DNA of 19,364 nucleotides from an uncultured bacterium (GCA_903959355.1 CAJBWJ010000019.1:1-19364), one strand, 5' to 3'. Positions 1 to 7,375 are shown, counted from the first letter of the stretch. Notes: generated by a model not told the origin, from the sequence alone. Numbers and translations: made by a program.

Positions 1-1
1 A

Positions 2-247
2 GATTGGAGAAATAGCTTAGTTGACATGGAAAAAATCAAACAAAAAATTGCTATTTTTAAAATTATAAATAAGGACGAATTAGCTTGGAGTCTAACAGCT
101 GGACCAAGCAGTGATCCATTTTTAGAAATGAAAATGATGATAGCAGGAGCGAAAATGGTTGGGGCTAGAGGAAATGCTGACCTCCTTACTTTACAAAGCC
201 GGTCAGCAAATGCTACTCTGGCTGGGACGACTGTTTTTTGGACCTAA
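2..247 (+). CDS. unrecognised protein, 3' part (5' end may lie outside window)
   Basis: The reading frame is open from base 2, so the first ATG at 26 may be internal and the gene may begin outside the window. From that ATG it encodes 73 residues. There is no good Shine-Dalgarno before 26. The tail, with GAKMVGARGNADLLTLQS then GTTVFW, loosely resembles the end of small alpha/beta domains of the YbjQ/DUF4156 kind, where a GA(N/R)-x-(V/L) strand precedes a final hydrophobic strand; this is a weak impression, not an assignment. No signal peptide or membrane segment is visible. It ends 38 bases before tmk and could be co-transcribed with it, since no terminator or convincing promoter lies between. 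Confidence 0.45.
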   Translation, partial: DWRNSLVDMEKIKQKIAIFKIINKDELAWSLTAGPSSDPFLEMKMMIAGAKMVGARGNADLLTLQSRSANATLAGTTVFWT

Positions 248-285
248 GTTTAATAATTTTAGAAGTTAATTGAGGAGTTCTCAAA

Positions 286-993
286 ATGAAGAAAAAAGGC
301 TTGCTTATTACTTTGGAAGGCGGTGAAGGAGTAGGTAAAACTACTCAAGTAGTAAGACTTAAAGAACATTTAATCAAAGACGGTAGAGATGTCGTGGTTT
401 TACGTGAGCCAGGCGGTACTGCCATTAGTGAGCAGATTCGCGAAGTAGTTTTGTCAAACAAAAATGTTGGCATGGCATACACCACTGAAGTTTTACTTTT
501 TCAGGCAGCCAGAGCTCAAATCTATCGAGAAATTGTTCTACCTTCATTGGAGCTAGGAAAAATAGTGGTAATGGACCGTTCTCGCGATAGCAGTGTGGTT
601 TATCAGGGTATGGTTAGAGGTTTTGGAGTGGATATTATTGAGCAGCTTAATGATATCTCAACCAAAAAAACTTATCCAGATATTACTTTTTTGCTTGATA
701 CTTCTGTGGATATTGGTTTAGGAAGACGCATGAGTGTTGATGGAGCCAATCGCATAGATTATGAAGCCAAAGATTTTCATGAAAAAATTAGAAAAGCTTA
801 CTTAGAAGTTGCCAAAACAGACGCAAAAAAATTCGGAGCTCATTCTCGTTGGCAAATTATTGATGCTTCTGCAGACGCAGAAGAAGTCGAAAAACAAATT
901 TGGCAATCAACTCAAAAATTTTTGGAAAAAAATAAAACCAAAGACTGGGAAAATCAGTTAGAAGACATCTCCGTTGATTACATAGAAGAATAA
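286..993 (+). CDS. tmk: thymidylate kinase (dTMP kinase)
   Basis: Phosphorylates dTMP to dTDP with ATP in the cytoplasm, the step that commits thymidine nucleotides to DNA synthesis. The 235-residue product has a P-loop, GGEGVGKTT, at residues 12-20, the REPGGT segment that binds the nucleotide, a DRS...S-x-VYQG motif near 98-110, and an arginine-rich LID (GRRMS...GANRID) near 146-160. Length is slightly above the usual 205-215 residues because of a charged C-terminal tail. A clear GAGGAG (272-277) lies 8 bases before the ATG and fixes the start. recR begins 2 bases after the stop, so the two are translationally coupled; tmk and recR also sit near each other in many Firmicutes. Confidence 0.95.
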   Translation: MKKKGLLITLEGGEGVGKTTQVVRLKEHLIKDGRDVVVLREPGGTAISEQIREVVLSNKNVGMAYTTEVLLFQAARAQIYREIVLPSLELGKIVVMDRSRDSSVVYQGMVRGFGVDIIEQLNDISTKKTYPDITFLLDTSVDIGLGRRMSVDGANRIDYEAKDFHEKIRKAYLEVAKTDAKKFGAHSRWQIIDASADAEEVEKQIWQSTQKFLEKNKTKDWENQLEDISVDYIEE

Positions 994-995
994 AT

Positions 996-1607
996 ATGCA
1001 AAAATTACCTAAGGCAGTTCGCCAATTGGTTGAGAAATTTGAACGTTTACCTGGAATTGGTCCAAGATCTGCTCAACGTCTAGTGTTCTATCTTTTACAT
1101 AATCCTATTACGGAGTTGGAGGATTTTTCCGATAAACTTTTGGCTCTCAAAAGAGACACAGTCATGTGTTCTGCTTGTCACAACATAGCTGAAAGCAATC
1201 CGTGTTCTATTTGTGGTGATCAGAATCGCGATTCTTCATTTCTTTGCGTGGTAGAGCAGCCACTAGACTTATTAGCACTGGAAAAATCTGATAAATATCA
1301 TGGTCTTTATCATGTTTTGCACGGCTCGATTGCTCCATTAAATAATATTGGTCCGGATCAGCTCTATTTACGAGATTTGCTAAAGCGTTTAGACGGAGTG
1401 ACAGAATTAATTTTAGCAACCAATCCAACCATGGAGGGAGAGGCAACGGCTCTTTATATTAAACAAATGATTGCTAATTCTGATCTTAAAAATAAAGATG
1501 AACTATCTGTAAGTCGCATTGGTCATGGCTTGCCAATTGGGGCTGATATTGAATATGCTGACGGTGTGACCTTAGCCAGAGCTCTTGAGGGAAGACGCCA
1601 AATTTAA
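996..1607 (+). CDS. recR: recombination mediator protein RecR
   Basis: RecR forms a ring clamp that, with RecO (and RecF), loads RecA at single-strand gaps. The 203-residue product matches the family length of about 200. In order: helix-hairpin-helix LPGIGPRSAQRL (18-29), a C4 zinc finger (C58, C61, C70, C73), a Toprim domain starting at CVVEQPLDLLALE with acidic E87 and continuing through YHVLHGSIAPLNNIGPD, and the C-terminal part with GLPIGADIEYADGVTLARAL. The ATG is 2 bases after the tmk stop; translation probably re-initiates from tmk, since no strong Shine-Dalgarno is present apart from purines in the tmk end. Followed by a terminator at 1653-1698. Confidence 0.96.
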   Translation: MQKLPKAVRQLVEKFERLPGIGPRSAQRLVFYLLHNPITELEDFSDKLLALKRDTVMCSACHNIAESNPCSICGDQNRDSSFLCVVEQPLDLLALEKSDKYHGLYHVLHGSIAPLNNIGPDQLYLRDLLKRLDGVTELILATNPTMEGEATALYIKQMIANSDLKNKDELSVSRIGHGLPIGADIEYADGVTLARALEGRRQI

Positions 1608-1652
1608 CTTGCTTTTTTTCATTTTTTTGTTATTCTAGAAACAGATGATATT

Positions 1653-1698
1653 AACGACCAATACAGTTAGATAAACACTAATTGAGGGTCGTTTTTTT
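1653..1698 (+). terminator. Rho-independent terminator after tmk-recR
   Basis: AACGACC (1653-1659) pairs with GGTCGTT (1687-1693). The stem continues inside through AAT/ATT with a small bulge and AGTTAG/CTAATT (one G-U pair), and a run of T residues follows (1692-1698). It separates recR from hpf. Confidence 0.8.
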
Positions 1699-1727
1699 GT
1701 ACCTTAATGATTTGGAGCGGATATAAA
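1697..1727 (+). promoter_or_regulatory. possible hpf promoter
   Basis: TTGTAC (1697-1702) and TATAAA (1722-1727) with a 19-base spacer lie just after the terminator and about 43 bases before hpf. The spacer is long and the match only fair, but hpf needs its own promoter because a terminator precedes it. Confidence 0.35.
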
Positions 1728-1732
1728 TTATA

Positions 1733-1755
1733 GCTTTCATGCAATGCGTGAAAGC
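1733..1755 (+). promoter_or_regulatory. 10-bp hairpin in the hpf leader, next to the ribosome binding site
   Basis: GCTTTCATGC (1733-1742) pairs with GCGTGAAAGC (1746-1755), one G-U pair, leaving an AAT triloop. Two bases later comes the strong Shine-Dalgarno AAAGGAG (1758-1764). There is no T-run, so it is not a terminator. It may stabilise the mRNA 5' end or keep the ribosome site open. Confidence 0.6.
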
Positions 1756-1769
1756 CGAAAGGAGAATTT

Positions 1770-2111
1770 ATGATGAACGTCATCGTTCAAGCGAAGAGTC
1801 TTAAAGTGACCAGAGCGCTTCGAGAATTCATTCAGAGACAAAGCCGCAAACTAGAAAAACTCAAAGATTTGAAAGTAAGCAAAGTAACTGTTTATTTAGA
1901 ACAAGATACTAGAAAGTCGACTAATACTAAAAAAGTTAGTGTCAAATATAGCATTGAAGTTCCAGGTAAGGCTTTATGGGTAGAAATAGATGGCTACGAT
2001 TTTTATGATGCCATTGTGGATGCTACCGACGCTGCTTTACGCAAAATGCGCCAAAATAAAGAAAAAAAAACTGATTATCGTCATCTAAGCCAAAAAACTA
2101 GTTTAGCTTAG
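1770..2111 (+). CDS. hpf: short-form ribosome hibernation promoting factor (HPF/RaiA family)
   Basis: Binds the decoding region of the 30S subunit and stalls translation in starved or resting cells. The 113-residue product has the HPF/YfiA fold signature: VIVQAKSLKVTRALREFIQRQSRKLEKL, then a beta strand (VSKVTVYLEQD), then the basic, strand-rich second half ending in YDFYDAIVDATDAALRKMRQ. It lacks the extra C-terminal dimerisation domain of long HPF, so it is the short type (E. coli HPF 95, YfiA 113 residues). ATG at 1770 and ATG at 1773 are adjacent; spacing to AAAGGAG (5 versus 8 bases) slightly favours 1773. The hairpin just upstream suggests growth-phase or stability control, which is an inference. 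Confidence 0.93.
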   Translation: MMNVIVQAKSLKVTRALREFIQRQSRKLEKLKDLKVSKVTVYLEQDTRKSTNTKKVSVKYSIEVPGKALWVEIDGYDFYDAIVDATDAALRKMRQNKEKKTDYRHLSQKTSLA

Positions 2112-2133
2112 ATTAATTCTTGCCTTAACAATC

Positions 2134-2163
2134 TTGCGCTTGCTGGCTTTTTTCTGTTACCAT
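2134..2163 (+). promoter_or_regulatory. promoter for the 2171 gene, leaderless spacing
   Basis: TTGCGC (2134-2139), 18-base spacer, TACCAT (2158-2163). The ATG at 2171 lies 7 bases after the -10 box, so transcription would start at or next to the start codon. This argues against the earlier ATG at 2162, which overlaps the -10 box. Confidence 0.5.
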
Positions 2164-2170
2164 GATTGTT

Positions 2171-2539
2171 ATGGCAGACAATCAAGATCCTTTGGCAGCA
2201 TTACAACAATTACTTGAAGATCAAAAAGCTCAGGCTGATTCTGCGTCTAAATCTGCAGATCCAAATGCTCAAGCATCTGCGTCTGAGGCACCGGTTGCTG
2301 AAGAGGAAAAAGCTCCAGCTTTAACGGCGGAAGAAATTGCTGTTTTACAGAAAAACAAAGAAGCAGAAGATCAGGTTAAGATTGAAGAACAATTAAATAA
2401 AATGCAAACAGAACTAAAAGATACTCCTGAATATCAGGCAAGAGTAAGTCAAAAAAAAGTCAGTGATGCTGATGCAGAGCAAAAGAGATTAGAAGAAAGA
2501 AGTAAACAAATTTTTCAACTAAAACATTTAGATCCATAA
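2171..2539 (+). CDS. unrecognised small acidic protein, mostly disordered and helical
   Basis: Not recognised. The product from ATG 2171 is 122 residues (MADNQDPLAALQQLLEDQ...). An upstream in-frame ATG at 2162 is possible but would fall inside the -10 box. Composition is rich in Ala, Glu, Gln, Lys, with an Ala/Ser/Pro stretch (about residues 20-50) and a long charged helix (about 55-120), probably coiled coil. There are no cysteines, no membrane segment and no signal peptide, so it is probably cytoplasmic. It is followed 33 bases later by another low-complexity protein (2573) with its own Shine-Dalgarno; the two are likely one operon and may act together. Confidence 0.7.
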   Translation: MADNQDPLAALQQLLEDQKAQADSASKSADPNAQASASEAPVAEEEKAPALTAEEIAVLQKNKEAEDQVKIEEQLNKMQTELKDTPEYQARVSQKKVSDADAEQKRLEERSKQIFQLKHLDP

Positions 2540-2572
2540 ATTTAAATTTGTAATTAATAAGGAAATAGACTT

Positions 2573-3238
2573 ATGTCAGGATTTGGATCGCCAGGAGCTG
2601 GTGCCAAAATGCAAATGAGGCCAGGAGGTGGATTTCGTCAAACTTTTGGAAATTTTAGTGATGAACATGAAGATTCTGGTGCGGCGGCTTCCGCCGCCGC
2701 CCAAAAACAAGCCGCTCAACAATCTTCTGTTTTGGGTCAAAGTGGAGTAGCCAAGCAGCAAGCTGCTAACGCTGGTGCTGGTCAAACGCCTTTAGCTTCC
2801 GGCGAAGCTTCTAAACAACAAGCTCCTCCAAGAAACATCACCAATTTAGGAGAAGAATTGATAGCTCGTCCAGTTAAGGATATTTTTAATACTGTTAAAT
2901 CTTTTTTTGATCTCAATGCTTTACTTGGAATTAATCCAGAAGATCCTCCAGAAAAAAAAGCCAAGAAACAAAAAATTGCTCAAAATTGGCAAAAACTAAC
3001 TAGTGAAGAGCAGAGTTATATTCAGCAAAAATTTCAAGAAGACCAGCAAAAAAAACAACACGAATTGCAAGAGGAGCAACAGAAAAAAGAAGAAGAAGAG
3101 AGGCAAGCAAGTGAAGAAAGTATTGCTCCTCCAAGTAGTCCACAAAAAGGTGCTAATGCTCCATCTGGCAATAAAAAACAACAAACTAGTCAGCTAATGC
3201 AAAACAAACGCACTCAAATGAGCCAATCTGACGGCTAA
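2573..3238 (+). CDS. unrecognised Gly/Ala/Gln-rich protein with charged coiled coil
   Basis: Not recognised; 221 residues. Residues 1-30 are Gly/Met/Arg-rich (MSGFGSPGAGAKMQMRPGGG), 35-90 are Ala/Gln-rich and probably disordered, about 92-130 form the only ordered-looking segment (NLGEELIARPVKDIFNTVKSF then DLNALLGINPEDPPEKK), and about 135-185 are a Gln/Glu/Lys coiled coil with KKEEEE-type runs. The C-terminus is polar. It has no membrane segment. AAGGAAA (2559-2565) lies 7 bases before ATG, supporting the start. Linked with the 2171 gene by position and style. The conserved core around 92-130 would be the part to use in a profile search. Confidence 0.75.
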   Translation: MSGFGSPGAGAKMQMRPGGGFRQTFGNFSDEHEDSGAAASAAAQKQAAQQSSVLGQSGVAKQQAANAGAGQTPLASGEASKQQAPPRNITNLGEELIARPVKDIFNTVKSFFDLNALLGINPEDPPEKKAKKQKIAQNWQKLTSEEQSYIQQKFQEDQQKKQHELQEEQQKKEEEERQASEESIAPPSSPQKGANAPSGNKKQQTSQLMQNKRTQMSQSDG

Positions 3239-3269
3239 TTTGAGTAATTAAATCCTTTGCTGATTCAGC

Positions 3270-3298
3270 TTGAGTGTCTTTGCCAGTCAAGCTACAAT
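3270..3298 (+). promoter_or_regulatory. cysS promoter, leaderless spacing
   Basis: TTGAGT (3270-3275), a 17-base spacer, and TACAAT (3293-3298). The cysS ATG is 9 bases after the -10 box, so the transcript should begin at or within about 3 bases of the start codon. Confidence 0.75.
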
Positions 3299-3307
3299 AG
3301 CCTCTAG

Positions 3308-4780
3308 ATGAAACTTTATAATACTCTTTCCAAAAAAGTTGAAGAATTCAAATCTCTTCAAGAAATTAATAGCGGAAGTCTTGTTTCGAGAGAAAATCCT
3401 AAACAAGTTAATATGTATGCCTGCGGTGTGACTGTTTATGATTACACTCACATCGGTCATTTGCGCAAATACGTAATGGATGACATTTTAGTGCGCGTTT
3501 TGCGCCACGTTGGCTATGATGTTAAACATATTCAGAACATCACTGATGTTGGTCATTTGGCTTCCGACGATGATGAGGGTGAAGACAAAATGGAGAAGGG
3601 TGCCCGTAAATATGGTCAGAGTGCTTGGGAAGTAGCCAAAAAATTTGAAGATTATTTTTTTTACAGCATGGATTTAATGGGAGTTTTGCGCCCAACTTTG
3701 AGTTGCAGAGCAACTGAACACATTCAAAGCCAATTGGACATGGTTTTGGATTTAGAAAAAAAAGGTTATACCTATGTAATTGATGGCGATGGTGTTTACT
3801 TCGACACTTCCAAGCTTGAAACCTATGGTGAATTAAGTGGTCATGATCCACGCAAAGCTCATCGAGAAACGAGAATTGGCGAGATCGAAGGTAAAAAAAA
3901 TCCAAGCGATTTCGCTTTGTGGAAATTTGAAAAAGCAGGTGAAAACCGTCAAATGGTTTGGCCAAGCCCTTGGCATCCACGTAGTTTTCCAGGTTGGCAC
4001 ATTGAATGTAGTGCTATGAGCATTGAACATTTGGGTCCAGAATTAGACATTCATACTGGTGGTATTGATCATGTGGCTGTTCATCATGCTAACGAAATCG
4101 CTCAGTCAGAAACTTTTACAGGTAAAAAGCCATTCTCTAGATTTTGGGTGCATCATAATTTCTTGCGTGTTAATGGTGAAAAAATGAGTAAGTCTTTGGG
4201 TAATTTTTTCACTATTGATGACATTCTTAAAAAAGGTTTCAAACCAGCTGCCTTGCGTTTGCTCTTTTTGAGTAGTCATTATCGCAGCGAGCAAAATTTT
4301 ACCATTCAAAGTTTGGAAGCAAGTCAAAGTGCTTTGCACAAACTTCTACAAGCTTATCTGGAAATTAAAGAAAATCATGAAGACAGAAGTGAGTTGGAAA
4401 ATAGTGATGAAGCTCATCAACTAAGTAAACAATTTTTTGATGCAGTTGAAAATGATCTCAATACTTCAGAAGCTTTGACCATTGTTTGGAAATTACTTAA
4501 GAGTCAGCTCAGTAATGCACAAAAATATCGCTTACTTCTTGAATTCGATCGTGTACTTGGCTTAGGTTTAGTTTCCATGGACGAGGATGATCTGCCAAAA
4601 AGTGATAAAGTGACTCTACAAATTGATGATTTGCCAAAAGATTTGCAAGATCTTTTTAGAGATAGAGAATTGGCTCGTAAAAATAAAGATTTTGCTAAGT
4701 CTGATGAAATAAGAACAAAGTTTGAAGAAGCTGGTTATCAATTAATTGATCAAGCTGGTTCTGTTTTAATTAAACATTAA
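3308..4780 (+). CDS. cysS: cysteine--tRNA ligase
   Basis: Charges tRNA-Cys with cysteine. Class I synthetase of 490 residues (E. coli 461). Visible: zinc ligand C39 in YACGVTVYD, the HIGH motif at 48-51, further zinc ligands C234 (WHIECSAM), H259 and E263 (HHANEIAQSE), and the KMSKS motif at 292-296. The connective peptide carries a long acidic insert (ASDDDEGEDKMEKGARKYG, about 85-103) seen in many CysRS outside the Proteobacteria. The C-terminal helical tRNA-binding part includes a short DALR-like region and the terminal ARKNKDFAKSDEIR segment. There is no Shine-Dalgarno; the start is set by the promoter 9 bases upstream. Its last 11 bases overlap the 3' end of radC on the other strand. Confidence 0.97.
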   Translation: MKLYNTLSKKVEEFKSLQEINSGSLVSRENPKQVNMYACGVTVYDYTHIGHLRKYVMDDILVRVLRHVGYDVKHIQNITDVGHLASDDDEGEDKMEKGARKYGQSAWEVAKKFEDYFFYSMDLMGVLRPTLSCRATEHIQSQLDMVLDLEKKGYTYVIDGDGVYFDTSKLETYGELSGHDPRKAHRETRIGEIEGKKNPSDFALWKFEKAGENRQMVWPSPWHPRSFPGWHIECSAMSIEHLGPELDIHTGGIDHVAVHHANEIAQSETFTGKKPFSRFWVHHNFLRVNGEKMSKSLGNFFTIDDILKKGFKPAALRLLFLSSHYRSEQNFTIQSLEASQSALHKLLQAYLEIKENHEDRSELENSDEAHQLSKQFFDAVENDLNTSEALTIVWKLLKSQLSNAQKYRLLLEFDRVLGLGLVSMDEDDLPKSDKVTLQIDDLPKDLQDLFRDRELARKNKDFAKSDEIRTKFEEAGYQLIDQAGSVLIKH

Positions 4781-5453
4781 GCAATTCACTAAAATGTTCT
4801 TTGATGGAAAAGTAGTTGTTTTTACCAACAACTAAATGATCTAATAATTTAATTCCCATTAAATCAGCTAATTTGGCAACTTTTTCTGTCAAAAGTAAAT
4901 CGTCATTAGAGGGTTTGCAGTCTCCTGAAGGGTGATTGTGAACTAAAATAAAACTGCTGGCTCCTAAAGTAAAAGCTGGTTCAAAAATATCTCTTGGTTC
5001 CATAAAATTATAATTTAAACCGCCAATGGCAAGCGTTTTTTTGCTTAGTAATTCTTGTCGACCGTTAAGGTAAAAAGCTAAGCAATATTCTTGTTTCTTA
5101 TCAATTAAATCCATTGATAATTCAAAAATTTTAGCAGGATTGTCAATTTGTTTTGGATTATTTTTTTGTGCAAAGCGTTGACCCAACTCTAAGCTAGCTA
5201 GAATTTTGTTTGCTGATATTTCACCGATGCCAGAAATTTTTGAAAGATCTGCATTGCTTTTTGCTTCTTTTCCTCCGCGCAATTGTTTTTCAACTTTTTT
5301 AGCGATTTCAATTACATTGCAATTTTTCTGGCCACTGCCAATAATCAGAGCCAAAAGCTCAATATTGTTCAAAGCTTTTAGTCCATGCTTTTTGGCTTTT
5401 TCTCTTGGTCTATAACGCAAAGCTAATTCTTTAATTGCTTGTTTTTTCTTCAC
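4770..5453 (-). CDS. radC: RadC-family JAB/MPN domain protein
   Basis: 227 residues, the usual RadC (UPF0758) size. The N-terminal third holds helix-hairpin-helix-like segments (LNNIELLALIIGSG and ISGIGEISANKIL); the C-terminal part is a JAB1/MPN metalloprotease-like fold with a complete JAMM motif, H172-x-H174-x7-S182-x2-D185, in HNHPSGDCKPSNDD. The cellular role of RadC is unsettled: the repair role first proposed has been withdrawn for E. coli, and links to DNA uptake or recombination are reported elsewhere. The start is GTG at 5453, 8 bases after a TACAAT -10 box on this strand, so it is predicted to be leaderless. Convergent overlap with cysS by 11 bases leaves no room for a terminator. 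Confidence 0.93.
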   Translation of the reverse strand: MKKKQAIKELALRYRPREKAKKHGLKALNNIELLALIIGSGQKNCNVIEIAKKVEKQLRGGKEAKSNADLSKISGIGEISANKILASLELGQRFAQKNNPKQIDNPAKIFELSMDLIDKKQEYCLAFYLNGRQELLSKKTLAIGGLNYNFMEPRDIFEPAFTLGASSFILVHNHPSGDCKPSNDDLLLTEKVAKLADLMGIKLLDHLVVGKNNYFSIKEHFSELLNV

Positions 5454-5461
5454 TATTTTTT

Positions 5462-5467
5462 ATTGTA
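5462..5467 (-). promoter_or_regulatory. radC -10 box, leaderless GTG
   Basis: TACAAT on the minus strand (5467 to 5462) lies 8 bases before the GTG start. No good -35 hexamer is seen at 16-18 bases. CACTATT and AATAGTG flank the box (5472-5466 and 5457-5451) as an inverted repeat. Confidence 0.5.
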
Positions 5468-5532
5468 ATAGTGGCAGATTGCAAGAAGATTACAAATTGC
5501 AAAGTCATTAAAATATGGTTTGTGGGAGAAAA

Positions 5533-6669
5533 TTAATCTCTTCTTAACGCCTCAATTACTTGAGTGTAAGTTCTTAAATTGTGCAAGCTTGCTAAGCGGA
5601 AAGCGCTGCCGTCTTCAACCTTAAAAAGGTGATGTAAATAAGCCTTGCTAACCTGAGGCACTTTGTCAGTCTGACGACAAATTGGACAGTCACAAAATTC
5701 ACTAATAGCCTTGCTATCAGTCGCAAATTTTCCTTTACCAATGTAAATATAATCAAAAATTTCATCGAGACGATTTTCTTCTGCTAATTTTTTAAGAATT
5801 TCACGATTTAGAGTCTGAGGATCAACTTTGAAAACATAGAGTCTTTGATGTCTAGCATCTCTTGTGGGCAAAACGCAGTCAAAAAATTGATAACCCATGA
5901 AAAATAAACGAACAATATTTTCAGGTGTGCCAACTCCAAGGGCAAAACGAAAACTATCTTTATTTGTCAGACGAGCGTTTTTTTCACAGAAAGCATAATC
6001 GAATTTTCCATCTGCCAAAAATGGCCAGCCGCCTAAACCATAAATATCAAAGCCAATTTTCTGTAATTCTTCACCGCAATAAGTGCGCCACTTATCATTG
6101 GTATGACCTTGAATTGGGGCGAGGAGTAGAGGACGATTACTTTCATCAAAACCATGTTTAGCCAATTGTTCATTAAATTCAGCTTTAGCTCTTTTAGCCC
6201 AGGCAATAGTTCTCATTACACTTTCCTCAATGCGCTTTTCATTAGCTTCTGGAGGAGTGAAATCATCTAGACAAATCATTACATCACTGCCAATTACAAA
6301 TTGCATGCGAATCGAATCTTCTGGGGTGAAAAGAGTTTTTTTCTGTTTTTTAATACCGCTATAAAGCACAATTCCTTCGTCGGTAATTTTGCCCATATTT
6401 GGATTTTTACGAATTAGAGAAAAGAGTTGAAAGCCACCAGAATCAGAAGAGACGAAACCAGGCCAATTCATCATTTTTTTAATGCCGCCAACTTTAGATA
6501 AAATTTCTTCTCCAGGTTTTTGGATTAAATGGTAGGTATTAACCATCACTCCGCTTAGTCCAACTGCAGCTAAATCTAAACTATCTAGATTGCGAGCTAC
6601 TCCGAGCGTTGCGTCAGGCAAATAAATGGGCAAACGATAGTTTTTATTTTTGATTCTAATTTCTTGCAC
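5533..6669 (-). CDS. tgt: tRNA-guanine transglycosylase (queuosine pathway)
   Basis: Exchanges guanine-34 in the anticodon of GUN tRNAs for a 7-deazaguanine base (preQ1 in typical bacteria). From the proposed GTG start it is 378 residues. In this numbering: catalytic D76 in SDSGGFQ, nucleophile D264 in FDCVLPTRDARH, GVGTPENI before it, and zinc ligands C326, C328, C331 and H363 (CDCPIC, then LHNLR). A few extra residues lie between the third Cys and the His. The base-contact loop is GLGGWPFLADG where typical bacterial enzymes have GGLAVGE. A longer frame reaches a TTG at 6711, but TATAAT lies 7 bases before the GTG at 6669, so the shorter leaderless form is preferred. No queuosine biosynthesis genes are in the window. 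Confidence 0.92.
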   Translation of the reverse strand: MQEIRIKNKNYRLPIYLPDATLGVARNLDSLDLAAVGLSGVMVNTYHLIQKPGEEILSKVGGIKKMMNWPGFVSSDSGGFQLFSLIRKNPNMGKITDEGIVLYSGIKKQKKTLFTPEDSIRMQFVIGSDVMICLDDFTPPEANEKRIEESVMRTIAWAKRAKAEFNEQLAKHGFDESNRPLLLAPIQGHTNDKWRTYCGEELQKIGFDIYGLGGWPFLADGKFDYAFCEKNARLTNKDSFRFALGVGTPENIVRLFFMGYQFFDCVLPTRDARHQRLYVFKVDPQTLNREILKKLAEENRLDEIFDYIYIGKGKFATDSKAISEFCDCPICRQTDKVPQVSKAYLHHLFKVEDGSAFRLASLHNLRTYTQVIEALRRD

Positions 6670-6676
6670 AGCCAGT

Positions 6677-6704
6677 ATTATACCTTGAGTATTGGCGCTA
6701 TAAT
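6677..6704. promoter_or_regulatory. compact divergent promoter between tgt and the NUDIX gene
   Basis: Minus strand TATAAT (6682 to 6677) is 7 bases before the tgt GTG; plus strand TATAAT (6699-6704) is 7 bases before the NUDIX ATG. The two -10 boxes are 16 bases apart, so each occupies about the -35 position of the other. Both transcripts would be leaderless. Confidence 0.65.
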
Positions 6705-6711
6705 TCGGCAA

Positions 6712-7308
6712 ATGTTACAAAAAATCGATGAACAAAATGAACAGCAAATAATCGTGAGAGCCAAGCCAAAGTTAAAAAGAGGTGAATTGGCTAAAATTGT
6801 TTTTCAAGGTCATTTTTTTAGAGTTTGGCAGTGGCCACAAAAACTTTTTGACAATAGCGAGGCAACTTTTGAAAGTCTTTCCAGAGCTGATACTGTGACA
6901 GTCTTAGCTTTAACCAAAGATCAAAAGATAATCATGACGAGACAAAGTCAGCCTGGTTTTGATGAATTTTGGAGCATGCCGGGAGGCATTATGGATGAAG
7001 GCGAAAGCGTTTTATCATCTTCCAAACGAGAGCTTTTAGAAGAGACTGGCTACGCAAGCAATGAATGGTATTTTCTTTTTAGTGGACAAATGAACAGTAG
7101 AATTGATTGGGCTAATTTTTATTTGATAGCTAAAAACTGCGAGCAAGTTTCCGAGAAAAATCTCGATCCTGGAGAGAAAATCAGTCTAGAATTTTTTGAT
7201 CTAAATCAATTTGCGGAGCTAGTCAAAGATAAAAATTTTCGTGACAGCGATTTTGCACTTTGGTATTTGAGAAATAATGGGGAAGAGTTGAAACCATTTT
7301 TAGATTAG
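6712..7308 (+). CDS. NUDIX hydrolase, ADP-ribose pyrophosphatase-like
   Basis: 198 residues from the ATG at 6712. A complete Nudix box, G-x5-E-x7-RE-x2-EE-x-G, runs from GIMDEGE to REllEETGY (about residues 92-114), giving the metal site for cleaving nucleoside diphosphates linked to another group. The preceding strands with DTVTVLALTKDQKIIMTRQ and FWSMPGG fit the NudF/ADP-ribose and sugar-nucleotide branch, but the substrate cannot be read from the sequence. An upstream in-frame TTG at 6664 is disfavoured because the -10 TATAAT (6699-6704) would then be inside the gene; the ATG 7 bases after it fits the leaderless pattern. The gene is divergent from tgt. Confidence 0.9.
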   Translation: MLQKIDEQNEQQIIVRAKPKLKRGELAKIVFQGHFFRVWQWPQKLFDNSEATFESLSRADTVTVLALTKDQKIIMTRQSQPGFDEFWSMPGGIMDEGESVLSSSKRELLEETGYASNEWYFLFSGQMNSRIDWANFYLIAKNCEQVSEKNLDPGEKISLEFFDLNQFAELVKDKNFRDSDFALWYLRNNGEELKPFLD

Positions 7309-7320
7309 GTTTCAAAAGAA

Positions 7321-7351
7321 TTAATATCAATATTTAGCATCATGTTACAAT
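7321..7351 (+). promoter_or_regulatory. promoter of the PspC-domain gene
   Basis: Extended -10 TGT-TACAAT (7343-7351) with a weak TTAATA (7321-7326) 19 bases upstream of the -10 hexamer. The start lies 24 bases downstream with a Shine-Dalgarno, so this transcript has a short leader. Confidence 0.5.
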
Positions 7352-7375
7352 CAAATATAAAAGGAAAGATAATTT

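Noticed and set aside
3003..3197. Other-frame ORFs inside the 2573 gene and in cysS, ychF and prfA
   Set aside because: They lack ribosome sites and family features and reflect the biased composition of the real genes on those segments.
6670..6711. Longer tgt from TTG 6711, and longer NUDIX protein from TTG 6664
   Set aside because: Each would translate through its own -10 box, the two would overlap, and the added residues lack family similarity.
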